Shown: positions 35,149 through 44,007 of the stretch, one piece after another
Position numbering within the stretch: position 1 is the first letter of the stretch
How the letters are laid out: each line of letters begins with the position of its first letter
Source of the DNA: an uncultured Draconibacterium sp.
GTDB lineage: Bacteria > Bacteroidota > Bacteroidia > Bacteroidales > Prolixibacteraceae
Assembly: GCF_963675585.1 (NCBI RefSeq)
Contig: NZ_OY776414.1
Coordinates: 3,203,001-3,267,000 of the forward strand
DNA length: 64,000 nt
Direction: 5' to 3'
Made by a program: the position numbers and the translations under genes
The notes under the pieces: model-generated
Databases searched by the model: none
What the model was told of the DNA's origin: nothing
The model's input: the letters and a program-made list of their open reading frames with translations, nothing else

Positions 35149-35722
35149 AATCTGCAAAAATATTAGTTTGTTCCAAACGGGCAACTTTTTCGATTTTGCC
35201 TTTCAAAATTTTTCGTGCCCGGTTCAAATAACTTTTTATTGTTCCCTCGGGCATTCCGGTAATTTCTTCAATCTCTTTGTACGAGAACTCTTCCAAATGA
35301 AAAAGCGTCAGCACGGTCCGGTAATTTACCGGAAGCGTTTCAATTAACTTTAGCAGGTACTTTTGAGCTTCGTCTTTTTCCAGTTTTTTCTGGTTTAATT
35401 CCAAATCGTTGTGGTTTGCAATTAAAGCAGGCTGCTCGTTGTACGATACCTCTCCCCTTCGTTTCTGTTTCCGAAAATGCGAAATTGCGGTATTGTAAGC
35501 AATCTTTGCAATCCAGGTAGAAAGCTTCGAGTCACCCCGAAAACGGTTTAAGGTTTTATACACCTTAATAAACACCTCCTGGCAAATATCCTCCAGTTCG
35601 TCTTGTTGCTGAACAATTCGCCCAACCACATGAACAACCAGTCCCTGATATTTAGATACCAAAAACCGAAAGGCATTGTTATTTCCGTTTAAAACCTGCT
35701 GAACCAGTTCGCTGTCTACCAT
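35141..35722 (-). CDS. ECF RNA polymerase sigma factor (not FecR-linked)
   Basis: 193 residues from the ATG at 35722. Region 2 (DELEDICQEVFIKVYKTLNRFRGDSKLSTWIAKIAYNTAISHFRKQKRR, quoted in part) and region 4 (LPVNYRTVLTLFHLEEFSYKEIEEITGMPEGTIKSYLNRARKIL) are both clear. No fecR or susC gene is nearby; only the small membrane protein at 34789 overlaps its end. It likely controls an envelope or stress regulon. Its own upstream region shows no clear promoter. Confidence 0.93.
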   Translation of the reverse strand: MVDSELVQQVLNGNNNAFRFLVSKYQGLVVHVVGRIVQQQDELEDICQEVFIKVYKTLNRFRGDSKLSTWIAKIAYNTAISHFRKQKRRGEVSYNEQPALIANHNDLELNQKKLEKDEAQKYLLKLIETLPVNYRTVLTLFHLEEFSYKEIEEITGMPEGTIKSYLNRARKILKGKIEKVARLEQTNIFADYV

Positions 35723-35897
35723 AGTCAAAACATCAGACTCAGCAAGGTAGAAAAATGTTACAATTATTTTAATAAAGTTTGAAACCGTATGTCAGAACAC
35801 AGAGTTTATAGTTACAAACAAGCACTTATTGTCGAAGTATTTCTGACAATCGTACTCATTTTAAGCATGAAACACCCGAATAACACCTAGCATTTTA

Positions 35898-35905
35898 TAT
35901 ATTTG
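35898..35905 (+). promoter_or_regulatory. Candidate -7 element of tyrS
   Basis: TATATTTG matches TAnnTTTG 27 bases before the tyrS ATG; no TTTG stands at the expected -33 position, so it is a partial match. Confidence 0.3.
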
Positions 35906-35931
35906 CGCAAAATTTAAAAATACGATTTCCG

Positions 35932-37224
35932 ATGAATTTTGTTGAAGAATTGAAATGGAGAGGCATGTTGCACGATATTATGCCCGGAACTGAAGAACAA
36001 TTACAAAAAGAAGTAACTCCGGCATATGTTGGTATCGATCCAACTGCAGATTCATTACACATTGGTCACCTGGTGAGTGTTATGATGTTAAAACACCTTC
36101 AAATTGCAGGACACCAGCCCATTGCATTAATTGGTGGAGCCACCGGAATGATCGGCGATCCTTCAGGAAAATCGCAGGAACGGAATTTATTGGACGAACC
36201 TACTTTGCGTCACAACCAGGAATGTATTAAAAATCAATTGTCGAAATTTCTCGATTTTGAAAGCCATGAAGCCAATGTTGCATTGATGGTTAACAATTAC
36301 GACTGGATGAAAGAATTCTCATTTTTAGATTTCATCCGCGATGTGGGTAAACGCATTACCGTAAACTACATGATGGCCAAAGACAGCGTTAAAAAACGTC
36401 TTGGCGAAGAATCAAAATCGGGAATGTCGTTTACTGAGTTCACCTACCAACTGGTGCAAGGCTACGATTTTTTACACCTCTACCAAAATAACAATTGCAA
36501 GCTGCAAATGGGAGGTTCAGACCAGTGGGGAAACATTACCACCGGTACCGAACTAATTCGCCGGGTAGCAGGTGGTGAGGCATTTGCCATGACCTGCCCT
36601 TTGATTACCAAAGCCGACGGTACTAAATTTGGGAAAACAGAAAGCGGAAACGTTTGGTTAGATCCGGAACGCACATCGCCCTATTCATTTTTCCAGTTTT
36701 GGTTAAATACTTCGGATGAAGATGCCGAACGTTACATAAAAATATTCACACTGCTTTCGAAAGAAGAGATTGATACACTGGTTGCGGAACACAAAGAAGC
36801 GCCACACATGCGTTCGCTTCAGAAAAAACTTGCCGAAGAAGTAACAATCATGGTTCACTCGAAAGAAGAATACGAAATGGCGGTTGAAGCTTCTCAAATC
36901 CTTTTTGGAAAAGGAACAGCGGAGCAACTTCGTAAATTAAATGAAAGTACTTTCCTTGCCGTTTTTGAAGGCGTTCCTCAATTTACAATTTCGAAAGCCG
37001 AATTAGCTGAAGGAATTAATGTGGTTGACCTGCTGGCGGAAAAAACTGAGGTTTTCCCATCGAAAGGTGAATTAAGACGTACAATTAAAGGAAACGGACT
37101 GAGTATCAACAAAGAAAAAGCAGGCGATCCTGAATTAGTCGTAAATTCGGAGTTTCTTATTGCCGACAAATACATTTTGGCTCAAAAAGGGAAAAAGAAC
37201 TACTTTTTAATTATTGCCGAATAA
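35932..37224 (+). CDS. tyrS: Tyrosyl-tRNA synthetase
   Basis: 430 residues. The class I signature HIGH appears in [13 protein letters not shown], and the KMSKS-equivalent loop in [16 protein letters not shown]. The C-terminal S4 RNA-binding domain is at about 355-425 ([23 protein letters not shown]). Tyrosine binding is supported by [24 protein letters not shown] (quoted in part). The enzyme charges tRNA-Tyr. It is a single gene before the polysaccharide pair. Confidence 0.98.
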   Translation: MNFVEELKWRGMLHDIMPGTEEQLQKEVTPAYVGIDPTADSLHIGHLVSVMMLKHLQIAGHQPIALIGGATGMIGDPSGKSQERNLLDEPTLRHNQECIKNQLSKFLDFESHEANVALMVNNYDWMKEFSFLDFIRDVGKRITVNYMMAKDSVKKRLGEESKSGMSFTEFTYQLVQGYDFLHLYQNNNCKLQMGGSDQWGNITTGTELIRRVAGGEAFAMTCPLITKADGTKFGKTESGNVWLDPERTSPYSFFQFWLNTSDEDAERYIKIFTLLSKEEIDTLVAEHKEAPHMRSLQKKLAEEVTIMVHSKEEYEMAVEASQILFGKGTAEQLRKLNESTFLAVFEGVPQFTISKAELAEGINVVDLLAEKTEVFPSKGELRRTIKGNGLSINKEKAGDPELVVNSEFLIADKYILAQKGKKNYFLIIAE

Positions 37225-37303
37225 TTATTGAAAATCATTCTGTTAAATACTAAAAACACTTCGTAAGCGTTGGAATTACACGACTGAATTGAAACCACAC
37301 TTT

Positions 37304-38251
37304 ATGGATAATTTTTTTAACACGCAGCGCATTCTAAACCTGATTTGGAAACGCAAACTTCATTTTGTACTTATTGGTGTTATTGCAATTGTTTTGTCTG
37401 GCATTTTCTCAGGGCCAATTTTTATTACACCCAAGTATAAATCAACAGCTCGTATTTACCCAACAAATACCTGGGTATTTAGCGATGAGTCGGAAACAGA
37501 ACAAATGCTGGAAGTATTAAACTCGAATGACCTAAAATTCAGAATGTTTGATGCATTTGAGCTCGACAAGGTGTACAAAATAAACAAAGAAGATGTACAC
37601 TACTACACGTACATGCTCGATATTTATAACACCAACGTTAGTACAAGCAAAACTGAATTCGAAACAGCAGAAATAAAAGTTTTGGACGAAGATCCAAACC
37701 GTGCTGCCGCCATGTGCGACTCGATTATTACTTTTTACAACCAAAAAGTTGGATCGATGCACAAAGCCAAAGACAAAGAAATGGTGGATATTACCGGCAG
37801 ACAATTGGAAAAAAAGAACAAAGAGCTGAAAACGTACCAAAAGCAACTCGACAGTTTACGAAACCAATTTGGTATAATTAGTTACGACAACCAGGTTTCG
37901 GAAATTACAAGGGGATACATGAATGCTTTGGCGGCCGGAAGAAGTGCATCGGGCGATACAAAAAAGATTCAGGAATTGTATTCAAGTTTTACTAAAGAAG
38001 GAACTGAAGCAGTTCGGCTTGAAAATTTATTTGTTACTACAATTAACGCCATCGACTCGTTAAATGAGCTGCACGAAGCACATTTAGTTGAATACGAAAA
38101 AAACATTACATACAGCCATGTTGTGGAATATCCGTTTGTTGCAGATAAAAAATCGTATCCGGTGCGCTGGTTAATTGTTGCCTTCTCAACCTTGTCGGCA
38201 GTTTTCCTTTCCTTATTGGTATTTTTAGTGCTCGACTACAAAAAAGACTAA
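37304..38251 (+). CDS. Wzz/GNVR-type chain-length determinant protein
   Basis: 315 residues from the ATG at 37304. One transmembrane helix at about residues 20-40 (LHFVLIGVIAIVLSGIFSGPIF) is followed by a large periplasmic region with a coiled coil (MVDITGRQLEKKNKELKTYQKQLDSLRN, quoted in part) and a second C-terminal helix (LIVAFSTLSAVFLSLLVFLVL), the classic Wzz architecture. It lacks the tyrosine-kinase domain. It controls polysaccharide length in partnership with the O-antigen ligase gene five bases downstream. Confidence 0.85.
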   Translation: MDNFFNTQRILNLIWKRKLHFVLIGVIAIVLSGIFSGPIFITPKYKSTARIYPTNTWVFSDESETEQMLEVLNSNDLKFRMFDAFELDKVYKINKEDVHYYTYMLDIYNTNVSTSKTEFETAEIKVLDEDPNRAAAMCDSIITFYNQKVGSMHKAKDKEMVDITGRQLEKKNKELKTYQKQLDSLRNQFGIISYDNQVSEITRGYMNALAAGRSASGDTKKIQELYSSFTKEGTEAVRLENLFVTTINAIDSLNELHEAHLVEYEKNITYSHVVEYPFVADKKSYPVRWLIVAFSTLSAVFLSLLVFLVLDYKKD

Positions 38252-38256
38252 CAGTT

Positions 38257-39711
38257 GTGCTTCGTAATGCAGCCATACGAATAACTCTTTTCTACCTTAT
38301 TTCCATTGGTTTTATACTGCTAAACTTATGGTTTGTAGTAAAAAAAGATATGGTTTTAATAAATGCTTTGCCATTGGTTTTGGCCATTTTGCTCATTGCC
38401 ATCTACTCCTTTGACAAAGTAATTTATTTAATTGCCTTTTTTGCCCCGCTTTCGATTCCATTGCGCGAAATAATGCCCGGATTAGGTTTCGATATGTACC
38501 TGCCAACCGAACCGTTGCTATTTGGCCTGCTCATTCTCTTCCTGTTAAAAATAATTCAGGAGAGAAAATTCGACAAACAAATATTGCTGCACCCCGTTTC
38601 ATTGGCTGTATATTTTAACCTGATCTGGATTTTTCTTACGAGTATAACCAGCACCATGCCAGTTGTTTCGTTTAAGTTTTTGTTAATGAGAATTTGGTTT
38701 GTAGTTGGACTTTATTTGTTAGCTGCAAAATTGTTCTCCGAAGGAAAAAACATGGAAAAGTATGTATGGTTGTATGTTATTCCACTCATGTTTGTTGTGT
38801 TTTATTCCACCTACCGCCATTTGGGTTACGGCTTATGGAACAAACAAGCTGCCCATTTTGTGGTTACACCGTTTTACCGCGACCACACTTCGTACGGAGC
38901 AGTTACTGCTTTATACCTGCCATTTTTAGTGATGTTTTCGTTAAACAAAACCTTTTCAACAAAAACACGGTTCATGGCCGCATTTGCTTTGGCAGTGGTA
39001 TTTTTAGGATTTCTTTTATCGTACAGCCGGGCAGCCTGGTTAAGCATTGTAGTTGCTCTGGGTGTATGGACTTTTATAAAATTACGAATTCGGTTTAAAC
39101 CAATTTTTATTGCCACAATCACAGTTATCGTTTTGTTTTTGACGTTTCAAACTCAAATTTTAATGAAACTGGAACAAAATTCGGAAGAATCGTCAGCAAA
39201 CCTGATGACCCATATCTCTTCGATGTCGAATATTACAACCGATGCATCAAACCTGGAACGAATTAACCGCTGGAGTTGTGCCATTCGTATGTTTGCCGAT
39301 AAACCGGTTTTTGGATATGGGCCCGGCACTTATATGTTTAAATATGCGCCTTACCAATTGAGTAAAGACCGCACAATTATAAGTACAAATTCTGCCGACG
39401 GTGGAAATGCCCACAGCGAATACCTTGGTCCAATGGCCGAATCGGGATTATTGGGTTTAATAACGTATTTGATTTTAATTAGTGTGGTAATTTATACGGC
39501 AGTAAACACATACACACGACTTAAAGATTATCATTTACGATCCATACTACTGGCTGCATTGGCTGGGCTGGTTACTTATTACATACATGGTCTACTCAAC
39601 AACTTTCTCGATACGGATAAAATATCGGTACCCTTTTGGGGTTTTACGGCCATGATTGTTGCAATAGATCTGATATCCCGCAAACAAGAGAAAGAGCAAC
39701 TTGAAAATTAA
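38257..39711 (+). CDS. O-antigen ligase/polymerase family membrane protein
   Basis: 484 residues with about twelve transmembrane helices. The Wzy_C motif is near 320-400 (FADKPVFGYGPGTYMFKYAPYQLS...GNAHSEYLGPMAESGLLGL, quoted in parts), with the His/Glu pair of the family. The start is GTG at 38257, five bases after the Wzz-like gene, so they form a coupled pair. It likely joins or polymerises a surface polysaccharide. No glycosyltransferase genes adjoin, so the pair is a separate piece of a larger pathway. Confidence 0.88.
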   Translation: MLRNAAIRITLFYLISIGFILLNLWFVVKKDMVLINALPLVLAILLIAIYSFDKVIYLIAFFAPLSIPLREIMPGLGFDMYLPTEPLLFGLLILFLLKIIQERKFDKQILLHPVSLAVYFNLIWIFLTSITSTMPVVSFKFLLMRIWFVVGLYLLAAKLFSEGKNMEKYVWLYVIPLMFVVFYSTYRHLGYGLWNKQAAHFVVTPFYRDHTSYGAVTALYLPFLVMFSLNKTFSTKTRFMAAFALAVVFLGFLLSYSRAAWLSIVVALGVWTFIKLRIRFKPIFIATITVIVLFLTFQTQILMKLEQNSEESSANLMTHISSMSNITTDASNLERINRWSCAIRMFADKPVFGYGPGTYMFKYAPYQLSKDRTIISTNSADGGNAHSEYLGPMAESGLLGLITYLILISVVIYTAVNTYTRLKDYHLRSILLAALAGLVTYYIHGLLNNFLDTDKISVPFWGFTAMIVAIDLISRKQEKEQLEN

Positions 39712-39769
39712 TTGGAATCAAGCATCAAGAAATACTTCTGTCTTCTAACTTCTGCCTTTCCTTCAAAAA

Positions 39770-40165
39770 CTAATTGAGGTACAATCTCAACTCCTCCATT
39801 TTCATCTGACGGTCCATGGAAAATTGGGCACTTTCCCGATCTACTTTCTGCAGTAAAAAATAGGCTTTTCGAAAAAGAGTAAGCCTGCCGTCCTCTTCGG
39901 CGTGTAATTCGCCCTGTTCTTTTAAAACAAAGGCCACTAACTCAATTTGCTCGTTGCTTAATCCCTTTTTTTCAACCAGTAAACTTATCATTTCTTCAAT
40001 GCTAAGCAGCTCCAGATTTTCGTCTATTTTTAAACACTCGTAAAAATACTGAATGGCTTCTTCTGCCTCTTCACTTTCTCCCTTTTTACGGTGTCTGATA
40101 ATTTTATGAATAACTTCAAACAGCAGCATCAATTGCCGCATCAAAAAATCTTTTTCAATTCCCAT
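39770..40165 (-). CDS. Helical cytoplasmic protein of unknown function
   Basis: 131 residues from the ATG at 40165. The longer frame to 40360 is not real because it runs through the opposite-strand DUF5522 gene. The protein is helical and rich in Glu/Lys, with a TPR-like or repetitive two-helix pattern (EEAIQYFYECLKI, LVAFVLKEQGEL). There is no signal peptide or known motif. Its neighbours do not indicate a role. Confidence 0.6.
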   Translation of the reverse strand: MGIEKDFLMRQLMLLFEVIHKIIRHRKKGESEEAEEAIQYFYECLKIDENLELLSIEEMISLLVEKKGLSNEQIELVAFVLKEQGELHAEEDGRLTLFRKAYFLLQKVDRESAQFSMDRQMKMEELRLYLN

Positions 40166-40255
40166 ATTGTTTTTTTCAGATCGGATAAAAATACCAAATT
40201 TACAAGAGAATCTGTTAGTCTGAATATAATAGTTAGTTTTGCAAAAAATTGATTT

Positions 40256-40456
40256 ATGGGATATTTCGACGACCTTTTTGATAGTGGGTTTAGCGATGGG
40301 CTGAAAGAAGGCAAAGACTTTTATATGGAAAACGGCTACCGGGTTATGACAGAAGCACATTTAACCAACCGGGGTTATTGTTGTGCCAACGGATGCCGCC
40401 ACTGCCCATACTGGCCCAAAGCGCAAAAAGGAAATACCAACCTTCGAAAAAAATAA
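40256..40456 (+). CDS. DUF5522 cysteine-rich small protein
   Basis: 66 residues with the DUF5522 pattern: RGYCCANGCRHCPYWP, four cysteines and one histidine, consistent with a small metal or Fe-S binding site. It starts four bases before the fmt gene, so the two share a transcript. The function of the family is unknown; linkage to formylation or tRNA metabolism is suggested only by the neighbour. Confidence 0.8.
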   Translation: MGYFDDLFDSGFSDGLKEGKDFYMENGYRVMTEAHLTNRGYCCANGCRHCPYWPKAQKGNTNLRKK

Positions 40457-40459
40457 GAT

Positions 40460-41431
40460 ATGACAGGAAAAGAGCTTCGATTAGTATTTATGGGAACGCC
40501 TGATTTTGCAGTGGCAAGTTTAAAAGCACTGGTTGATGGCGGATACAATGTGGTGGGGGTAATTACGGCTCCCGACAAACCAGCCGGACGCGGTAAAAAA
40601 TTAAACGAGTCGGCGGTAAAAAAATATGCCGTTGAAAACAAGCTGAATATTTTACAACCCGAAAAATTAAAGAACCAGGAGTTTTTAGCCGAACTGGAAG
40701 CCTTAAAAGCAGATTTGCAGGTTGTGGTTGCATTTCGAATGTTGCCCGAAGTTGTATGGAATATGCCCCGTTTGGGAACCTTTAATTTGCACGGATCGTT
40801 GTTGCCGCAATACCGTGGTGCTGCCCCCTTAAACTGGGCAGTAATAAATGGCGAAAGCCAAACAGGTGTTACTACCTTTTTACTCGATCATAAAATTGAT
40901 ACAGGTAAAATACTGTTTAAAAAGGAAATTGCCATTTGGGAAAATGATACCGTTGGAACCATTCATGATAGTTTGATGGGAATTGGCGCCAAATTGGTGG
41001 TTGAAACCGTTGATGCATTGGCCGATGGAAATTATGAAGCCATCCCACAATCGGAAATAATGGCTGAAACGAAAATTAAACACGCTCCTAAAATATTTAA
41101 AGAAGACTGCAAAATAGACTGGGCAAACGATATTGAACAGATCAGAAACCTGATTCGGGGTTTATCGCCATACCCGGCAGCCTGGAGTACATTGGTGCAC
41201 AATGAAACCGGAAAAGAAATTGCGACCAAAATATTTTTTGCCATACAGGTTGATCGAAACACAAACGATACGCCCGGGACAATTAAATCGGACGGTAAAA
41301 CTTTTGTTAAAGTGGCGTGTAAAAATGGTTGGTTACAAATAACCGACCTGCAAATTGCGGGTAAAAAACGGATGCGGGCCGATGATTTTTTACGTGGATT
41401 CCAGCAAATACTCGAATACAAATTTGTATAA
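40460..41431 (+). CDS. fmt: Methionyl-tRNA formyltransferase
   Basis: 323 residues. The formyl-transfer motif SLLPQYRGAAPLNWAVINGE with the conserved Asn-His pair region (NLHGSLLP) and the C-terminal tRNA-binding domain (RNLIRGLSPYPAAWSTL) are clear. It formylates Met-tRNA for translation initiation. It is preceded by DUF5522 at four bases. Confidence 0.97.
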   Translation: MTGKELRLVFMGTPDFAVASLKALVDGGYNVVGVITAPDKPAGRGKKLNESAVKKYAVENKLNILQPEKLKNQEFLAELEALKADLQVVVAFRMLPEVVWNMPRLGTFNLHGSLLPQYRGAAPLNWAVINGESQTGVTTFLLDHKIDTGKILFKKEIAIWENDTVGTIHDSLMGIGAKLVVETVDALADGNYEAIPQSEIMAETKIKHAPKIFKEDCKIDWANDIEQIRNLIRGLSPYPAAWSTLVHNETGKEIATKIFFAIQVDRNTNDTPGTIKSDGKTFVKVACKNGWLQITDLQIAGKKRMRADDFLRGFQQILEYKFV

Positions 41432-41437
41432 AAAAAT

Positions 41438-41507
41438 GTCATTTCGAATGAAGTATGAATGAGATCTTTCCCACGATGGAAAACGTTCTCGCTTCGTTCG
41501 AAATGAC
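41438..41507. repeat. Hairpin repeat with GTCATTTCGAA / TTCGAAATGAC ends
   Basis: Inverted repeat arms at 41438-41452 and 41493-41507 (about 15 bp, near-perfect) enclose about 40 bases. Intergenic repeats with GTCATTTCGAA ends are widespread in Bacteroidota genomes. A weaker element of the same type lies at 54351-54430. Confidence 0.55.
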
Positions 41508-41542
41508 TAATTACAAACTGAAATTATTGCTTATCTGAAAGC

Positions 41543-41902
41543 TTACTTTTTTACTTGTTTTCCGTTCATTATAAAAAAGTAAATCAAAAAACCGGCAGAA
41601 ACACAGACCAAAAGTATTCCAATTGGTAAAATGGCATCGTTTCCGTGAATCATCTGTCGGTTAAAAAGACCGAGTACTTCCATTATAATAAATCCCAAAC
41701 CGGTCATTAAAGCCACCAAACCCCATTTTAACGACGGATAACGATTCGATTCGTCCGAAACACTTTTAGGCTCTTCCAAAATCCCCACACGATCGTATTG
41801 CTGCGCTTTAATTAATTTTCGTTTTAACAAATGGGTTGAAATCATTTTTAAGATGTGATACGACCCAAAAAATACTACTGCAACTGCTATTAATTCTGTC
41901 AT
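41543..41902 (-). CDS. Small membrane protein, DUF6249-like
   Basis: 119 residues with three hydrophobic segments (TELIAVAVVFFGSYHIL, GLVALMTGLGFIIMEVLGLF, ILPIGILLVCVSAGFLIYFF). It resembles the DUF6249-type inner-membrane proteins of Bacteroidota. No enzymatic motif. It lies 81 bases after the DUF3667 gene on the minus strand; role unknown. Confidence 0.6.
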   Translation of the reverse strand: MTELIAVAVVFFGSYHILKMISTHLLKRKLIKAQQYDRVGILEEPKSVSDESNRYPSLKWGLVALMTGLGFIIMEVLGLFNRQMIHGNDAILPIGILLVCVSAGFLIYFFIMNGKQVKK

Positions 41903-41983
41903 AACTTGTAATTATTATTTATTTCTGAACGTTTGACTCCTGCAGTAGTCAAAATGTTGCAACTATTTTTAATTATTTCCTTT

Positions 41984-43066
41984 CTACCCCAGATTTAATG
42001 CTTTTAAAGCCGCAGTAAAAATCACAATCATGAAAATAACGTTGTAAATAAATGATACAGTAATAAACTTAATAATCGTTTTTCCGATTGATTGTCCATA
42101 GAATTTCCACATGGCAATAATCAGGTAGATGGGAGTAACAAGAAGCAAAAACGAAACAATGTTAATGATGCTGGTTCCAAAAAGCATAAATAGGCCAACT
42201 ATAAGGATCATTACAACAAAAATAAAGGAATGAATATGTATGGAGAATACCAAATGACGCATATAATTTTGCTTACGCCTAATGTATACCAGCTTTAAAA
42301 TAACAGCAAGTAAGGGCAGCAAAAGAAAAAATGCCCACGAAATATACTTCAGAATATTAGCATTAGTTTGCTCGGGAGACCTCAGAATTCGAAGGTACTT
42401 TTGAATATCAGCACGTTCAGCAGGATCTTCTTCCGTTTTTAATTCTTCTTCGAGTTTATTTATGGAATTGTCGAGTATGCTGCGCACACTGTTTTCTTTA
42501 AACAATTCTGCCAAATCAACTCCCGCTCTTCCTTCTCCGTATAACTTTGTTGTGTCTACTTTTATTCCAATTTGATTTAACAAAGAATCGGTTTCAGCCA
42601 TTTCACTGGCAGCCATTTCAACACTAACTGTATTCAATACCGAATCGGCCATCACAACCGAACTCGAATCCAGTCCTACTTTTGTTTTTTCGCTGTCGAG
42701 CACGGTAACCAATCCTTTATTGGTATAAATCTGCAATAACAGAAACAATACAAAACTTACGAAAACGTAAACCCGAAAAGGCGGAGCATAACGTACTCTA
42801 CGTCCTTCAATATACTCCTTCGATAGAAAACCCGGCCGGAACAACAGGGCTATAAATGTTTTAAAGAAACGGGTGTCGAATGCAAAAAAATCACCCAGGA
42901 AATTATATAAAACAAAACTAATGGGTTTGTCAAACTCCTTTACAGACTGCCCGCAGTTTGGGCAAAAATGACCATCGAACTTTGTTTCGCAATTGGCACA
43001 AGTTACGTTTTTATAATCTTCTTCAGATTTACTGTGTTTAAAACGCGGCAGAATTTTAGGCAACAT
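41984..43066 (-). CDS. DUF3667 membrane protein with N-terminal zinc ribbon
   Basis: 360 residues. The N-terminal zinc ribbon CANCETKFDGHFCPNCGQ (four cysteines in two CxxC pairs) and the following LGDFFAFDTRFFKTF...LFRPGFLSKEYIEGRRVRYAPPFRVYVF (quoted in parts) are diagnostic for DUF3667. Five or more transmembrane helices follow. A coiled, acidic region lies in the middle. The start overlaps the CvpA gene by 11 bases, indicating cotranscription. No function is established. Confidence 0.9.
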   Translation of the reverse strand: MLPKILPRFKHSKSEEDYKNVTCANCETKFDGHFCPNCGQSVKEFDKPISFVLYNFLGDFFAFDTRFFKTFIALLFRPGFLSKEYIEGRRVRYAPPFRVYVFVSFVLFLLLQIYTNKGLVTVLDSEKTKVGLDSSSVVMADSVLNTVSVEMAASEMAETDSLLNQIGIKVDTTKLYGEGRAGVDLAELFKENSVRSILDNSINKLEEELKTEEDPAERADIQKYLRILRSPEQTNANILKYISWAFFLLLPLLAVILKLVYIRRKQNYMRHLVFSIHIHSFIFVVMILIVGLFMLFGTSIINIVSFLLLVTPIYLIIAMWKFYGQSIGKTIIKFITVSFIYNVIFMIVIFTAALKALNLG

Positions 43067-43583
43067 TCTTTTTCTCTATTTTTTTGTCTTTTAAGTCTAT
43101 TTCCCAAACATCGATAAAAGGGAAAATAGTGGGTGCAAACGAACGTATTGGCTCGTACATACGAGAATTTTCTTTTGCACTCTCAGACAAGATATGAACA
43201 TCTTCGTCGATTTTATTAAATACGACTAAAATTATGCTCAAAATTAATGCTGATTTTAAAACTCCAAATACCACACCTGCAAGCTTGTTTACAAAACCCA
43301 ACATTACGGTTTCAACCAACTTATTTACTGCGCTGCTAACCACATGCACTAAAATTACAATAACAACAAAAGTTACGGCAAACGAAATAAGATTCAAGTG
43401 ATCGGTTTTAAGATTGAAATTATCGATTAAAAATTCGCTGGTTACGTATGAGAATTTTATGGCTCCCCAAATTCCCAGTATCAATGCAGCCAAAGATGCA
43501 ACTTCTGCAATTAATCCCTTTTTAAAACCGTTAATAGCGGCCAGAATAAGAATAATTCCTAAAACAATATCGATGTAATTCAT
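43056..43583 (-). CDS. CvpA-family membrane protein
   Basis: 175 residues from the ATG at 43583; an in-frame start 11 codons earlier would add residues that are not part of the family. Four transmembrane helices with the CvpA pattern IDIVLGIILILAAINGFKKGLIAEVASLAALILGIWGA (quoted in part). CvpA proteins are linked to colicin V production and envelope stress. It overlaps the DUF3667 gene by 11 bases. Confidence 0.87.
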   Translation of the reverse strand: MNYIDIVLGIILILAAINGFKKGLIAEVASLAALILGIWGAIKFSYVTSEFLIDNFNLKTDHLNLISFAVTFVVIVILVHVVSSAVNKLVETVMLGFVNKLAGVVFGVLKSALILSIILVVFNKIDEDVHILSESAKENSRMYEPIRSFAPTIFPFIDVWEIDLKDKKIEKKNVA

Positions 43584-44007
43584 ATGTTTATTTTCGTTAA
43601 GTTTAAAAGTATGCAAGTGAAACGAATACCAGTGTTTAAAAATCAGGCTCGTGTTTTCGTTTCACCACAAAAGCACAAGCGGCTATTTTAGTATGTATCT
43701 CAAACAAAGTAAATATAAAAAATCATTGATCTAAAAAATAATCGAATCGGTAAATCTCCCGGTTTTATAGTTTAACGCTACATTTTTTATTTTTATTTCA
43801 GATATCAAAGCTTTTCTACCATGCTGTAAATTAATTTCTTTCATGTTGCAATTACATCTGGCATCTTTTCATTCCGAAATTTCCACAAAATAATCGAAGA
43901 TTTCTTTAGTTGTTCTGATTTAGGTTTTCTATTTTCAACGCAGATTTTGGTAATTATTTGCGGTACTTATTTTTTACTTTTAAAAACCATAGAAATAAAC
44001 GTTACAA
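43584..44007. other. Intergenic region between divergent genes
   Basis: The 424-base spacer between the CvpA and GH3-family genes holds both upstream regions. No reading frame, strong hairpin, tRNA or riboswitch was recognised, and no full consensus promoter was found. Confidence 0.5.

Noticed and set aside
39770-40360. Longer version of the helical protein starting at 40360
   Set aside because: The extra 65 residues run antisense through the DUF5522 gene and have no coding character; the ATG at 40165 gives a compact protein.
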